Assembly (NCBI GenBank): GCA_036897625.1
Contig: JAYMTA010000796.1
Coordinates: 1-24,142, forward strand
DNA: 24,142 bases
Direction: 5' to 3'
Source of the DNA: Pelargonium cotyledonis
Lineage: Eukaryota > Streptophyta > Magnoliopsida > Geraniales > Geraniaceae
The notes beneath the pieces were generated by a model. That model made no database searches and was not told the origin of the DNA. It worked only from the letters and a program-made list of their open reading frames with translations. Of this stretch, positions 1 to 9,768 are shown piece after piece. Made by a program: the position numbers and the translations under genes. Within the stretch, counting starts at the first letter, position 1. Every line of letters begins with the position of its first letter.

Positions 1-2109
1 AAAGTCCCGATCCAACAACAAACTAAGTCAACTTGGAAACTCTAACCCAAATTCGACTGAAAGAAGATCGGGTTTGTTCGGGACATCTTAATCAGGAGTT
101 TCATCTCAATCCACAACGCTTAGAAGCCATGTGGAGGCTCCAAGACTCACTCGACGCCTAAACGGGGTGCGTCTGGGAAACAAGGACTTAAGCTCGTAAT
201 GAATCTCGAAGTGGACCACACTTCACTAACAACCGATCATATTTTTGGGTGCACACACATGAACTTTTCACTCACGGTATATTACATTTAAATTAGTAAA
301 AGTTTTAATTTGGTCTCCGAACTTTGATGTCTTGACCTAATTTGGTCACTAAATTTTTTATCCGAAAATAGTCTTTCAACTTTCGTGTTTCGCCTTAATT
401 TGATCCATGAACTTTGTTTTCACCTGAAATATTTCCTCAACTTTGATATATTAACCAAATTTGGTCTCAGTACTTTTGATATGACCTCTAATAGCAATGA
501 CCATTTTTTGTCAATATGTGAAAGTTCATGCACCATTTCAGGTCAATATATGAAAGTTAGGGACTATTTCAAGTCAAACCAAAGTTCAATAATCAAATAG
601 AAGTAAAACATGAAAGTTCAAAAACTATTTTTGGTTATAAAAAAATTAAGAACCATTTTGGTAAATTCATCAAAGTTCAGTTAAATATTCAATTAAATGA
701 AAGTGTCACAAATCCAACAATCATCTAATATCTAATCTCTACTGTGCTAATTAAATAACCTATGAGCCCAACACTTTCAACCAAGCCCATTGGACCATCC
801 TTCAACATTTAAAGCCCATTAGGCTTGTATTGAAATGCCCAACACAACTGCTCCCTAATAATGCTTCATCTCTACCAATTTATAGCAAAGTTTCTTTCTT
901 CTTTTTTTTTCTCACTTTTTAATATATACTCCTACCATCTAAAAAATGTGCATCACAAGTTTATTTTAAAAATAAATAATTATTATCATACATTTTCCTT
1001 ATATCTCTTACGAGTATAGAATTAGGCATTATCGAATAGAGAAAACCGACTGAACCAGACTGGGACTTAACCCGACTAACCCATACCAAATCCTTCTATC
1101 TGATCTTCAATTCCCTAATTATTTGGTTTGGTTCGATCCGATTTAATATATTTCTCAAAAAGAATATACTCTAAATGTTCTACAAACAATTTGAGAATGT
1201 GATTTATAATCTAGACAATTAACAAAGTTAAGTAATCTCATTCAATGTTAAGTGTGAAACATGGACCGCTTGTCGCATGTGCTGCAAAAAGATTTCATGA
1301 CATCAATTAAACACCAAATTTCTCATGTTTCTTAAACATATTTTAATTAAAATTTGGCCTAATATTCAGTACAGAGTACAAACAACACGTTTTTGAAAGT
1401 GGCATGTTTTTGTTTCTTTTTTAACATTCCACCATGTGATCAAATTCATCATATCCTTAAACTTTCGAACAATATTTATGTATTAATTACAAGTAGGAGC
1501 TACTATTTTAAAATGTCTTAAAATATCACTTTTCTATAAACAAAAAAAAAGAATGACTAAAAATAGCTAAATGAACAACTCTTCGGTGATGACTATATAG
1601 CTTCCTTAACCTTCTCTTGACAATGTAGATTCAAAATAAATTATGGAAGCTATGGTTGTTCGCGAGGCATTGAGTTAGGTCGAGAATAAAAGTTAGTATT
1701 GAAACGTTGTTGAGTCTGATGCGATTCAAGTGATTCAAACATTACGCACAAACGTGATTGTATTTCTCATGTTTGAGCTTAATTATTGATGACATATTGA
1801 ATCTTAAGCACGCTTTTTTTAGAGTTTTAATTTTCTTCATTCCTTTGTGAGCAAAGTATCCCACAAGATTGTTCGGACATCATGATCATTGTGCATAAAC
1901 AATTTCTCAGGATATGATAACCCCATTATAAATAATTGAGTTTGTGGATACATGAAACTCGATTCAACATAAATCGGTTGAGGTCGTGCCAGTCTATCTT
2001 GTGAATGTCGCGGGCCAAACCGGTCAAACCAACATGTTTCATACTAAAACCCGAAATATAAACCAACTCATCATCAAAACTTAAATTGTCACATTTGCAT
2101 AAACTTATA
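1..2109. other. Intergenic spacer, repeat-rich, no gene seen
   Basis: AT-rich sequence with stops in all frames. The longest reading frame (385-600) lies inside a degenerate repeat array and resembles no protein I know. Bases 1-250 are less AT-rich and could be the end of a dispersed repeat cut by the window edge, but I see no terminal repeat or coding trace there. Bases 700-2109 show no recognisable gene or RNA. Confidence 0.6.
305..690. repeat. Degenerate ~31-bp repeat array with orientation switch
   Basis: The motif ACTTTG or a close variant recurs at about 321, 379, 411, 440 and 471, embedded in phrases such as TTTGGTCnnnGAACTTTG. From about 515 onward the reverse complement, AAAGTTCA, recurs at 520, 553, 581, 613 and 672. 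Spacing is roughly 29-33 bp in each half. The two halves therefore form a long, imperfect inverted repeat with a centre near 480-515. Arrays with this wording are common as dispersed, non-coding repeats in plant genomes, probably transposon ends. The family assignment is inference. Confidence 0.6.
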
Positions 2110-2354
2110 CTCCCTCCGTCCCAAAATGAGTGTCTTGTTTGTCTAATTTTTTTGTCCCAAAATGAGTGTCATGTTTCTATTTTTAGGCTATTATATTATT
2201 GTTTTTCCCATATTACCTTTATCACTTATGCACATGGGCATATTTGTACATGAGGTGTATGTGAAAAAGTGAGGATAATATTGAATAATTTTTTTTGTCA
2301 TTCTTAATTTTTACAAAAAATAGAAGTAATACACTCATTTTGGGACGGATGGAG
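2110..2354. mobile_element. Stowaway-type (Tc1/mariner) MITE
   Basis: The left end CTCCCTCCGTCCC continues into AAAATGAGTGTC. The right end, CACTCATTTTGGGACGGATGGAG without its first bases, is its near-perfect reverse complement. These are the classic Stowaway terminal inverted repeats. The left end is preceded by the expected TA target dinucleotide; the right flank has decayed to AA. The element is about 245 bp, with no transposase reading frame, so it is non-autonomous. The sub-terminal phrase GTCCCAAAATGAGTGTC occurs twice at the left end (about 2118-2134 and 2154-2170). It lies about 270 bp upstream of the next start codon, so it sits in that gene's promoter. Confidence 0.88.
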
Positions 2355-2402
2355 AAATGCATTGTACATACACACTAATATTCCCGAAGTAGTATCACAT
2401 AC

Positions 2403-2413
2403 TATATATATAG
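2403..2413 (+). promoter_or_regulatory. Candidate TATA box of the membrane-protein gene
   Basis: TATATATATAG lies about 210 bp upstream of the start codon at 2622. No other strong TATA lies closer. Transcription would begin around 2435, giving a leader of roughly 190 nt. This is inferred from position only. Confidence 0.4.
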
Positions 2414-2621
2414 ACAACACCCACCATGTACTAATCCAAATTGTCTTGCACTTGGAAGTACTGATCTGTCCGGTTATTAAACATAAAATCTGCCGGCCAT
2501 CACTCTCCAAAACCTCAGCTTCTCCAATTCTTTGAATCCTCGTAGAAACCGAAAAAATACCATATAAACAACTACTTGTGTTAACGTTTTCTTGGAGCTT
2601 CAAGAAACAGAGCACTGAACA

Positions 2622-3367
2622 ATGAAGACCGTTTCAAGAAACAAGCTCTTGCTCTGCTTCCGACCAGTCGACGTCGACACCGGCAACCGCTCCGTCGGCC
2701 AAGCCCTCACCTACAGCTCCCCCGGAAACAACCAAAACGACGTCAACACAGCCGGTTCGCGCGGACCGGCCCCGAAACGGAATCTATCTCGGGCTGTCCG
2801 AGCTGCTCTGTTTCAGATCATATCGGTAAGTTCACTCAATTCACTAAATTATATTAAAAAAAAGTTCTCTTTTTTGTTGTAATTAAGATTTTGATTGTTC
2901 TTGTTTATGATTTACAGAGAAAACGAGGTCGAAACAAGAAAAGTTTGAGATCATCGGAGCGAAGCGAATCGATGAGGAGCGAAGAATCGTCCTCTTCTTC
3001 TTCTTCTTCTTCTTCTTCATATACTAGCGACGAGAACAAAAGTTACAAAGCAGAGGAGCTTGAAAATCAAGAAACCGGACCCAAATCGGCGGTTTCGGAA
3101 TCAAGAAACCGATTCAAGTCCTTGAAGCATAACCCAAACCGAAACGCTGCGGCGGCGAAACAAGGTTTCAATTCTGGAGTGTTCTTGTTTCTGATAATTC
3201 TCGTGATCACAGTTCTTTTGGGCAAGCTCTGGGCTATACTTTTCACGTCTATTTGGCTCTACTTTTTACCTCAGCCTCGTGATTTCTCCGGCGAACGGAG
3301 AAAGGAGTCGGTGGCGAGAATGGGTCGGAGTTACTACAAGAAGAGGGTCATTCAAAAGTTGACGTGA
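2622..3367 (+). CDS. Plant single-pass membrane protein of unknown function, 217 aa
   Basis: Two exons, 2622-2825 and 2918-3367, are joined over a 92-nt intron (donor CG|GTAAGT, acceptor TTTACAG|AG, phase 0). Reading through the intron instead hits a stop at 2880. The N-terminus MKTVSRNKLLLCFRPV is followed by a polar region rich in N, G and R. Residues 69-90 are basic (RKRGRNKK at the exon 2 start). There is a run of 11 serines at about 92-102, then a charged linker. A hydrophobic segment at about 155-185 (GVFLFLIILVITVLL onward to FLP) should be a membrane anchor, or two closely spaced hydrophobic stretches around a GK. A basic tail ends in KKRVIQKLT. There is no signal peptide, so a tail-anchored or type II topology with a long cytosolic N-terminal part is likely. 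I recognise it only as a plant-type uncharacterised transmembrane protein and assign no biochemical function. The gene structure is convincing; the role is unknown. Confidence 0.82.
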
Positions 3368-5715
3368 AAGTCATTATTTTCTTCTTTGATCTACTTCTAC
3401 AAATTTGAAGCTCTGGTTTTTTCCACCATTTTTGGGAGAAAACAGAGCATGCTCTGTTTATTATTTATTATTTTGCCTTGTTAATACTTAATATATATAT
3501 ATATACAATTGTTATATACTTTATATGAATTAATTGGTTCATGGCAAGGAAATTCGTGTAGCTAAGTACTGAATTCGCATACAATTATTCGTGAAATTTC
3601 AAATATTCAAAGTTGCGGAGAAACATAAACAAATATTAGAGTTACAAATATATATTGATGCACATTTACAGGCTGATTTAGCGATACTATTGATGAAGTT
3701 GCAAATTTTCCTAAAATTGCGAGATTATATGAAATTTACATTTATAAATATTGGGCCGTAAAGGCTCTTATTGCATTAAAGAGTAAACATTTACAAATAT
3801 TGCATGAAAGAAGTGTTTTTTCAATTTTATTAGCTATAAATGAAATTATTAGAAAGTGTTTATTTTGTTTCAAGTCCATGATCCATTTATGTTTCAAAAT
3901 TGTTCTTAACATTCTCTTTTTTCTTCCTCTTAGCCGAGGGTCAAAGGGGGTGATTATCATGATCAAATAATAATAATAATGATAATTATAATAATTTAAT
4001 GACATTTTTTTAGGTTTGTCCCTTGCATAAAGGTTTAGTAGTAGTGGCTTGTGGGCACAATATAAATAGACAAAAAAATGTATATAAATTTGTCTAAAGA
4101 GAATTTTAATTATTTATTTATTTGAGAAAAAGAGGCTTAAAAAGTTTATAGAGGATCTTGACAATTAATGAAATATAATACACTAATGATAGACACATAT
4201 AATGCTTTAATAACCAACTTGGGTTTGGAATAATATTATTATTAATAAATGTTAAATTTATGGTAATAATGTTATATATATTATTATTTTATGTGTAAAT
4301 GACTTTTAAGGAAAATAAATTAATAAAAATGTAGCGCGGTAGTTGATTTAAACGATTACCACATGAAGCTCGTTTAGTGCTGAAGATTCTATTTTGAAAG
4401 AAGAAAAAAATAGTAAAACACTTTTTCACATGTAAACTAAAGCATAATAATGAACATATTAATACTATTTTTAGAAACTATTTTCTTAGGGGAACAAATA
4501 AATAACATTATTAAAATTCCAAAAAAAAAAAAAATTATAGTCGGCCCCTTTATTCTCCATTGTTTGTACTTTGTAGTTTAGTTATTGGATATCTCATTGG
4601 AAATGACACAAATTCACACACAAACAAATAAGAATAATATGTATCTATTCGATCAAATTCACTTAAGTAATTAAAAAATACAATATTATTTGATGCAATT
4701 CTTATAAAATAAATATATAACTCTCAATGTGGTTTACCAAGATAAACTCTCATGCAACCGTCTTATATGATTTTTACTTAATTCTCATTTGAAACAAAAC
4801 ATGAAAACATCATCTAAAATGAATTATTTTTTAGTCTAAATGTTGATACTCGCAAATTTAGATGAAACTTGTTCAATTTAAACCAAAAATATATAGACCA
4901 TAATCTCCTAATTTGAGGTTGCTAGTTGCCTTTTGTGTTTGAATTTTATGTTTTAGTAATTTTATAACTTCTTGAACAAATACTTGTTTTTAATATTTTT
5001 CAACCGTCATTTTAATAAATAAAAAAATTGCATATGCTGTGGATAATTAATTATTTTTATAGTATCAAGACTCATATGTCCAATAAATATTTTTCTACAT
5101 TTTTTTTGCTTGATATTTGTTTACATTTTAGAGACAAACACATAATGAAATCTGCATGCAAAGGTGGCAGAAAATTAATGGGAGACTGGATTGGATATTT
5201 ATCTCACCAAATTCTCAAGCAATTATATATTTACACATGTGGTTTTGGAAATTGAATCATCTGCAAAATAATAATAAATGTGTGAAAAGCCAATGTGTCA
5301 TTGAACAAAATTAATAGTATGTGATAAAGATATCCAAAATTCACATGCTACCTAATTTTAAGTTTCTTGATTCCTTTTCTCTCTTATCCAAATTTTCTCC
5401 TAAAAGTAGTATTCAATCTTTGCACTTTACAATGCACCTCATACTCACAAGATAGCCTCAAATTATTGGTACCATCAATTGTATCTACAAAGTTGCAAAC
5501 CATTTGATCCTTACTAGAATTGCAATATATGTATTTTGTATATCCCTTCATAGTTCAACTTTTTGTTTAAAAATGATGATAGGATAATAATTTATAGTGA
5601 AAGTCGAGTTCTTCGATAGTTTAACAAGTTTCAAACAAAATATAAGAAGAACAAAAATGTTAGTAATACATATTTATAATCATAATCCAAACTTCAATTT
5701 GAGTATGTATAGAAT

Positions 5716-5954
5716 TTTTTTTTTTCGGTTTATACTATGGGGTTTCTGAGAGGGCCCGCATATCGGCGGTTGGTACCTTTAAGCCGTTTTATCACACCCA
5801 AACTAATTCTCATTCAAGGTTTGTTCACAGTTAAAGCCTTCACCTCTCCCCATGAGTGTGTTGAGCGGGGATCGAACGCAAGCGCTCTTCCCACTCACGC
5901 AAGCGCTCTTCCCACTCACGCAGCCTGTGTTGTACTGTGCCACTACCCTTGGGT
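5716..5954 (-). mobile_element. tRNA-derived SINE, minus orientation
   Basis: Read on the - strand, a pol III A-box-like stretch (TAGTGGCACAGT, + coordinates 5934-5945) is followed by a good B box (GTTCGATCC, + 5869-5877). An unrelated ~140-nt body then ends in an A-run (T-run at 5715-5725 on +). Flanks are near-identical: TATGTATAGAAT at 5704-5715 and TATGTAGAAT at 5955-5964, consistent with a target-site duplication that has since differed by two bases. A-run, pol III boxes and duplication together define a SINE. Between the two boxes a 21-bp unit is duplicated exactly in tandem (5878-5898 and 5899-5919), which widens the usual box spacing. The family is not identified. Confidence 0.78.
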
Positions 5955-6871
5955 TATGTAGAATATTTTTTATGTGCGAATATCATCTAAATATTAAAAA
6001 TGACCCAAACACTCTCTAAGAATTCTCCAAATTGCGAAAATACGGCCTACGCTCTTGGCAGTTATTGGTGGTCTTATTCGTAGGTATGTTTCGCTTGGAT
6101 CAAACAAGTTCCAACCAAATCCGTGAATATCATCACTTGAGACTAAAAGTGCTCCATCTCAGGACCCAATAGAGAGTAAACAAAAATGTATATTTAAATT
6201 TTATAAAATATTGAAATTGAGCAAAAGATCCTCCAAACGACTCTGCAATACAAAATTACATGGTTGATTCTTAGTTAAGTCATGCTATCTTGTATGACCC
6301 GTTTCGCTTGAAATAAGCAATCAATTACTCATTTGAAAGTGAGAAATGTTGCTTTAAAAATAGAGTTTTATTAAACTAAACAAAGTTGAGGGAAAAGCAA
6401 AAGTAGTGGATGATGCAATATTATTTGTTGGGTTCAATTTATTTAGGCATGTAAGGTTGATTAATAATATAGGGTGCATGGCTTTTATGGCAAAAAGAAG
6501 AACAGAAAGGCATGCCACTTATGTGATCTCCTTTTTTAATCAACACTTTGATTGATTTATTTAAGCATATTTAGAGGCTCTTGTTTCCTAGTTAGATCTT
6601 GCTCAGTACCCTCAATTAGCACACAAATATTGTTAAAAGCCTCAATTATTTAGTAGGATCAATCAATCCACCTCCGAAAGGTACTCTTATAATTTCTTAA
6701 ACTCATCAACCCTAAGTTAAGTGTTTAATAATTGGGGTAAACTAAAGCTCCCAAGTCTAAACAAAGTTTGGTTTCTTTGAATTTATCTATTAAATAAAAA
6801 GTAATGTCTATTTCGTGCATGCAACACATTAAACTTTTTTGAAAAGATGCAATGGATTATAATTTATATAT

Positions 6872-6959
6872 ACAAGTACATGTACATGATATGGCTCCCC
6901 CCGCCCCACCCCCCCAACACCCAAGTAGCACACACAAGTACATGTACATGATATGGCTC
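6872..6959. repeat. 26-bp direct repeat flanking a C-rich stretch
   Basis: An identical 26-bp unit occurs at 6872-6897 and 6934-6959. Each copy contains the palindrome GTACATGTAC. Between them is a C-rich stretch unlike its AT-rich surroundings (CCCCCCGCCCCACCCCCCC). No coding potential. Confidence 0.85.
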
Positions 6960-8082
6960 GCGAAGATTAGTACGTCGTAAGTAGTAAGCCTCCAAAACAT
7001 CTCTCTAAAATTTTATCTCTAGTTATTTGTCTTAATCGTCGGAGGTGATTCATAAGACCTTTCGATCTGAAGAGACTTCAACTTGAATCTTGTCCAACAA
7101 CAATACATACATTGCATAAAAGTGTTGCAAAGTGTGAGGCACCAATTGAGTCATTTAAATAGCTAAATCTTCCTCGGGCCTTTAATATTTAAAATTCAAA
7201 CCAGTTCGGCTAGTTCTATTTGAACTTAGTCTGTGGACTAATCCAACTTCGAAAATGAGAGTTTGAATCTATCAAAAGTCGTATTTAAAAAATTTATTCG
7301 CGACCACTATGAACCGATCAAACAAGTTAAATAGATTATTAGTGAACAATTCATTTTAAATTTTGATTTAAATTTTAAGACATTGATCGATCTGTGTTTA
7401 AGTGTATCAAACAAATTTTAACATTGTAGTCCTGGAATATTACAAATATAACATATTGAAAGTAAGTTTGGATGTAATATTCAATGGGATGAGTAATTGG
7501 ACATGAGTTGTTGGTTGCTCCATCTCATTGATAGCAACTTATATATTGTCTTCTTGCTAACATTACTTGGTGTTTGACTTTAGAAGGCAACATATATTCC
7601 AAATTAATAATATTAGCAACCAAAACAAACATGTCTTTTTCTCTTCATCTTACTCTTTGGTCATTTTTTATGGTCCACACTACACATTCTACTTTCTATT
7701 TTTCCCCATGAAACACATGTCTTCCAAGGAAATTTTAATTTGGTAGAGCTCTAGATTTTCTTATATATGAAGAATTGAAAAATAGTTTTATTATTGCTAC
7801 CAAAAACAAAAAAAAAAGTTTTATTATTATTTTATTTTCTACCGACAATATAAAAACTTATAGTTGCCACAATATTTTCTTAGTATCCTCAATCAAAATT
7901 AATCTAACAAAATATTTAATGCTTGTTTAGGTCTAAAAAATTTGATAATTTTGTAAGTTTGGATTGTATATGATATTAATTTGTTTAATTTAATTTTTAT
8001 GGCGAAAAACTCAATGCGAACTCATATGTTTTACATATAAAACTCAAAATCTGATATAAATCGGGTTTGGATTAGACATATT

Positions 8083-8210
8083 CACGTGGCAAACAGGAAA
8101 AGGCGTCCTTTGACAGCAATGAAATGTTAGTTTACAGTCTAAATTATCGATGAATTTGCAAGAAAATCGTAATTTTGGCGGCAAAGTAACCGATGCTTAG
8201 CTTAAACCCT
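8083..8210 (+). promoter_or_regulatory. Promoter-proximal motifs of the DUF789 gene (G-box, E2F-like, telo-box)
   Basis: CACGTGGC at 8083-8090 is a G-box/ABRE-type core. TTTGGCGG at 8174-8181 fits the plant E2F consensus WTTSSCSS. AAACCCT at 8204-8210 is a telo-box core. Together they lie just upstream of, or in, the non-coding first exon that ends at 8293. Telo-box and E2F combinations are typical of plant genes expressed in dividing cells. The transcription start is not defined by the sequence; no well-placed TATA is seen. Confidence 0.4.
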
Positions 8211-8293
8211 CCAAGAAAAACAAACCACTCTCAATTCAATGTCTCTTTCCTCTTCTTGTTTTTACTCTTGCTTCTTCGCAATCTCTCTCTCAG

Positions 8294-9686
8294 GTACGAT
8301 CTCGATCTCTCTGCACTGCTTGTTTCTTTTTATTCCAATGCGACACAGTTCACTCATTTTCTCTCGTCTTCGTTTCTGGGTGTTTAAATTTCTTGCTTCT
8401 AAATCTTCAAGATCTCTCTTTGTTCTCTGTTTGGCTCTTCTCGAACTTGTTTTTAAGCACATTTGATGCATTTCATTATCTGGGTTGTTGCTAAGATTTG
8501 GTTTTGTGCGGTGGGTTCTGCGTAATTTAAGGGTTTATTCATGATTTTCCTTGTTGCAATTAGTATGTAATTTAGGGTTTTAATTGTTTATTTATAGAGT
8601 TTTTGGCCTGGCAATTGGAGTTTTTGGTGGGCTATTATGGGGTTTTAGGAGGTTTTCTGGGTGATTTTTGTATTTGTGGAATCTTGAAGTGGCATGAACA
8701 AAATGGGTTCTTGGGTGATTGTTGAATATTTGGATGAATGTAGATAGATTTAAGTTTTGTGATTTGATCTGTAGAATGTGCACTTATTATGCATTACGGT
8801 TCTGGGCAGTGCTTAAAATAATTTTAATGCCCTTTCAAGAGGGTTCTAGTGGGGTTTTGAATTGTGAAATCTTACCCTGGCATGAACAAAGTGGGTTCTT
8901 GTGTGATTGTTAAATATTTGGATGAATGTAGATAGATTTTAGTTTTGTGATTTGATGCACTTATTGAGTTATTGTGTATAACGGTTCTGGGCACTTGGGC
9001 AGTAATAATTATGTTTGGAGTAGTAGCATTCTCATCATGTGTTGTGTATCATGATGCAGTGCTTTACAATATCAGAACCCCTATGTTTCGTGATTTGACA
9101 GTAGGTATTTTGTTAAGACTTAGTAGTAGCATCGTCGTCCTGTGTTATGTATCATGCAGTGCTTAAAATATTACAATATCCGAACCCCTAAGTTTTGTGA
9201 TTTGGTCTATAGAATGTGCACTTATTATGTAATACGGTTTGGGGCAGTGATAATTGTGTTAGGAGTAGTAGCATCCTTGCCCTGTATTGATTAAAATATT
9301 ACAATATCCGAACCGCTTGTTACCCTTTAGTAGCAATGCCTCTTAACTCTTGAAGGTTGTTAAAGCAAATTCATGTGCATGAAGTTACTGTAGAACGTAA
9401 AGTCTACCATTAATCATATTTTTCACCATTATAAATATGCTATTCCTTGTTCCTTGTCAGTTGTTAGAGACTTAAAGTTGATCATTTCACGACCAGTACA
9501 CAATTACGCATTCATTTTGCAAAAAAATTTCTGATGCATGCAGTATTTATCTGTTTTAGAAACTGTAAATATGGATGGCACTAGCTGGGGCCTTTCTTCA
9601 CAACACCGGGAAATTTAGATTCAGTTTGAGTATCTTCATGTTCATTTAATGCTTCTTCTCTCACCCGTGATACATATATACATCAG
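8294..9686 (+). other. Leader (5' UTR) intron of the DUF789 gene
   Basis: Donor CTCTCAG|GTACGATC at 8294 follows a CT-rich first exon. The acceptor is placed at ACATCAG|ATG at 9686. The exon so formed leads into the start at 9769. The intron is T-rich, about 1.39 kb, and carries degenerate internal repeats. Another possible acceptor (CTTGTCAG, about 9460) would give a longer leader exon. Long first introns in 5' UTRs often enhance expression in plants. Confidence 0.5.
8691..9320 (+). repeat. Degenerate tandem duplications within the leader intron
   Basis: Block A (GGCATGAACAAA, GTGGGTTCTT, ATTTGGATGAATGTAGATAG, GTTTTGTGATTTGAT, ACGGTTCTGGGCA) starts at 8691 and again at 8879, an offset of 188 bp. 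Part of it recurs at about 9190-9250. Block B (AGTAGTAGCAT, GTATCATGCAGTGCTT, ACAATATCCGAACC) occurs three times, at about 9006-9100, 9107-9205 and 9251-9320. Copies differ by substitutions and small gaps, so the expansion is old. Confidence 0.75.
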
Positions 9687-9768
9687 ATGATTTTGAGCTG
9701 GATCTTTTGATCTGGATCATAGTGGTTCCAAGGATTCCACTAGCTCTCACATCTTCGGCTGAAATAGT

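Larger units (their letters stand above)
3368..8080. other. Long AT-rich intergenic spacer
   Basis: The first ~150 bases are the likely 3' UTR of the upstream gene, followed by an (AT)n run near 3490. The remainder is AT-rich with short microsatellites (for example AAT repeats at 3967-3980) and no gene I can support. Reading frames of 60-90 codons (for example 3742-4005 on -, 5028-5255 on +) are low-complexity and family-less. The only structured elements I see are a SINE at 5716-5954 and a 26-bp direct repeat at 6872-6959, listed separately. Confidence 0.55.

Noticed and set aside
305..690. CRISPR-like array
   Set aside because: Spacing is regular, but the units are strongly degenerate, switch orientation in the middle and sit in a plant genome. 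It is a dispersed plant repeat.
3742..4005. 87-codon frame on - with a tyrosine-rich start
   Set aside because: The start is an ATT/AAT microsatellite translated, and the rest matches nothing known to me.
5869..5945. tRNA gene
   Set aside because: A and B boxes are present, but no cloverleaf or acceptor stem forms, and the unit continues into a non-tRNA body with an A-run and flanking duplication, so it is a SINE.
8193..8387. Protein start at 8193 joined to the DUF789 exon
   Set aside because: The splice to 9687 puts this ATG in the main frame, but a TGA at 9688-9690 stops it immediately, so it cannot extend the main protein.
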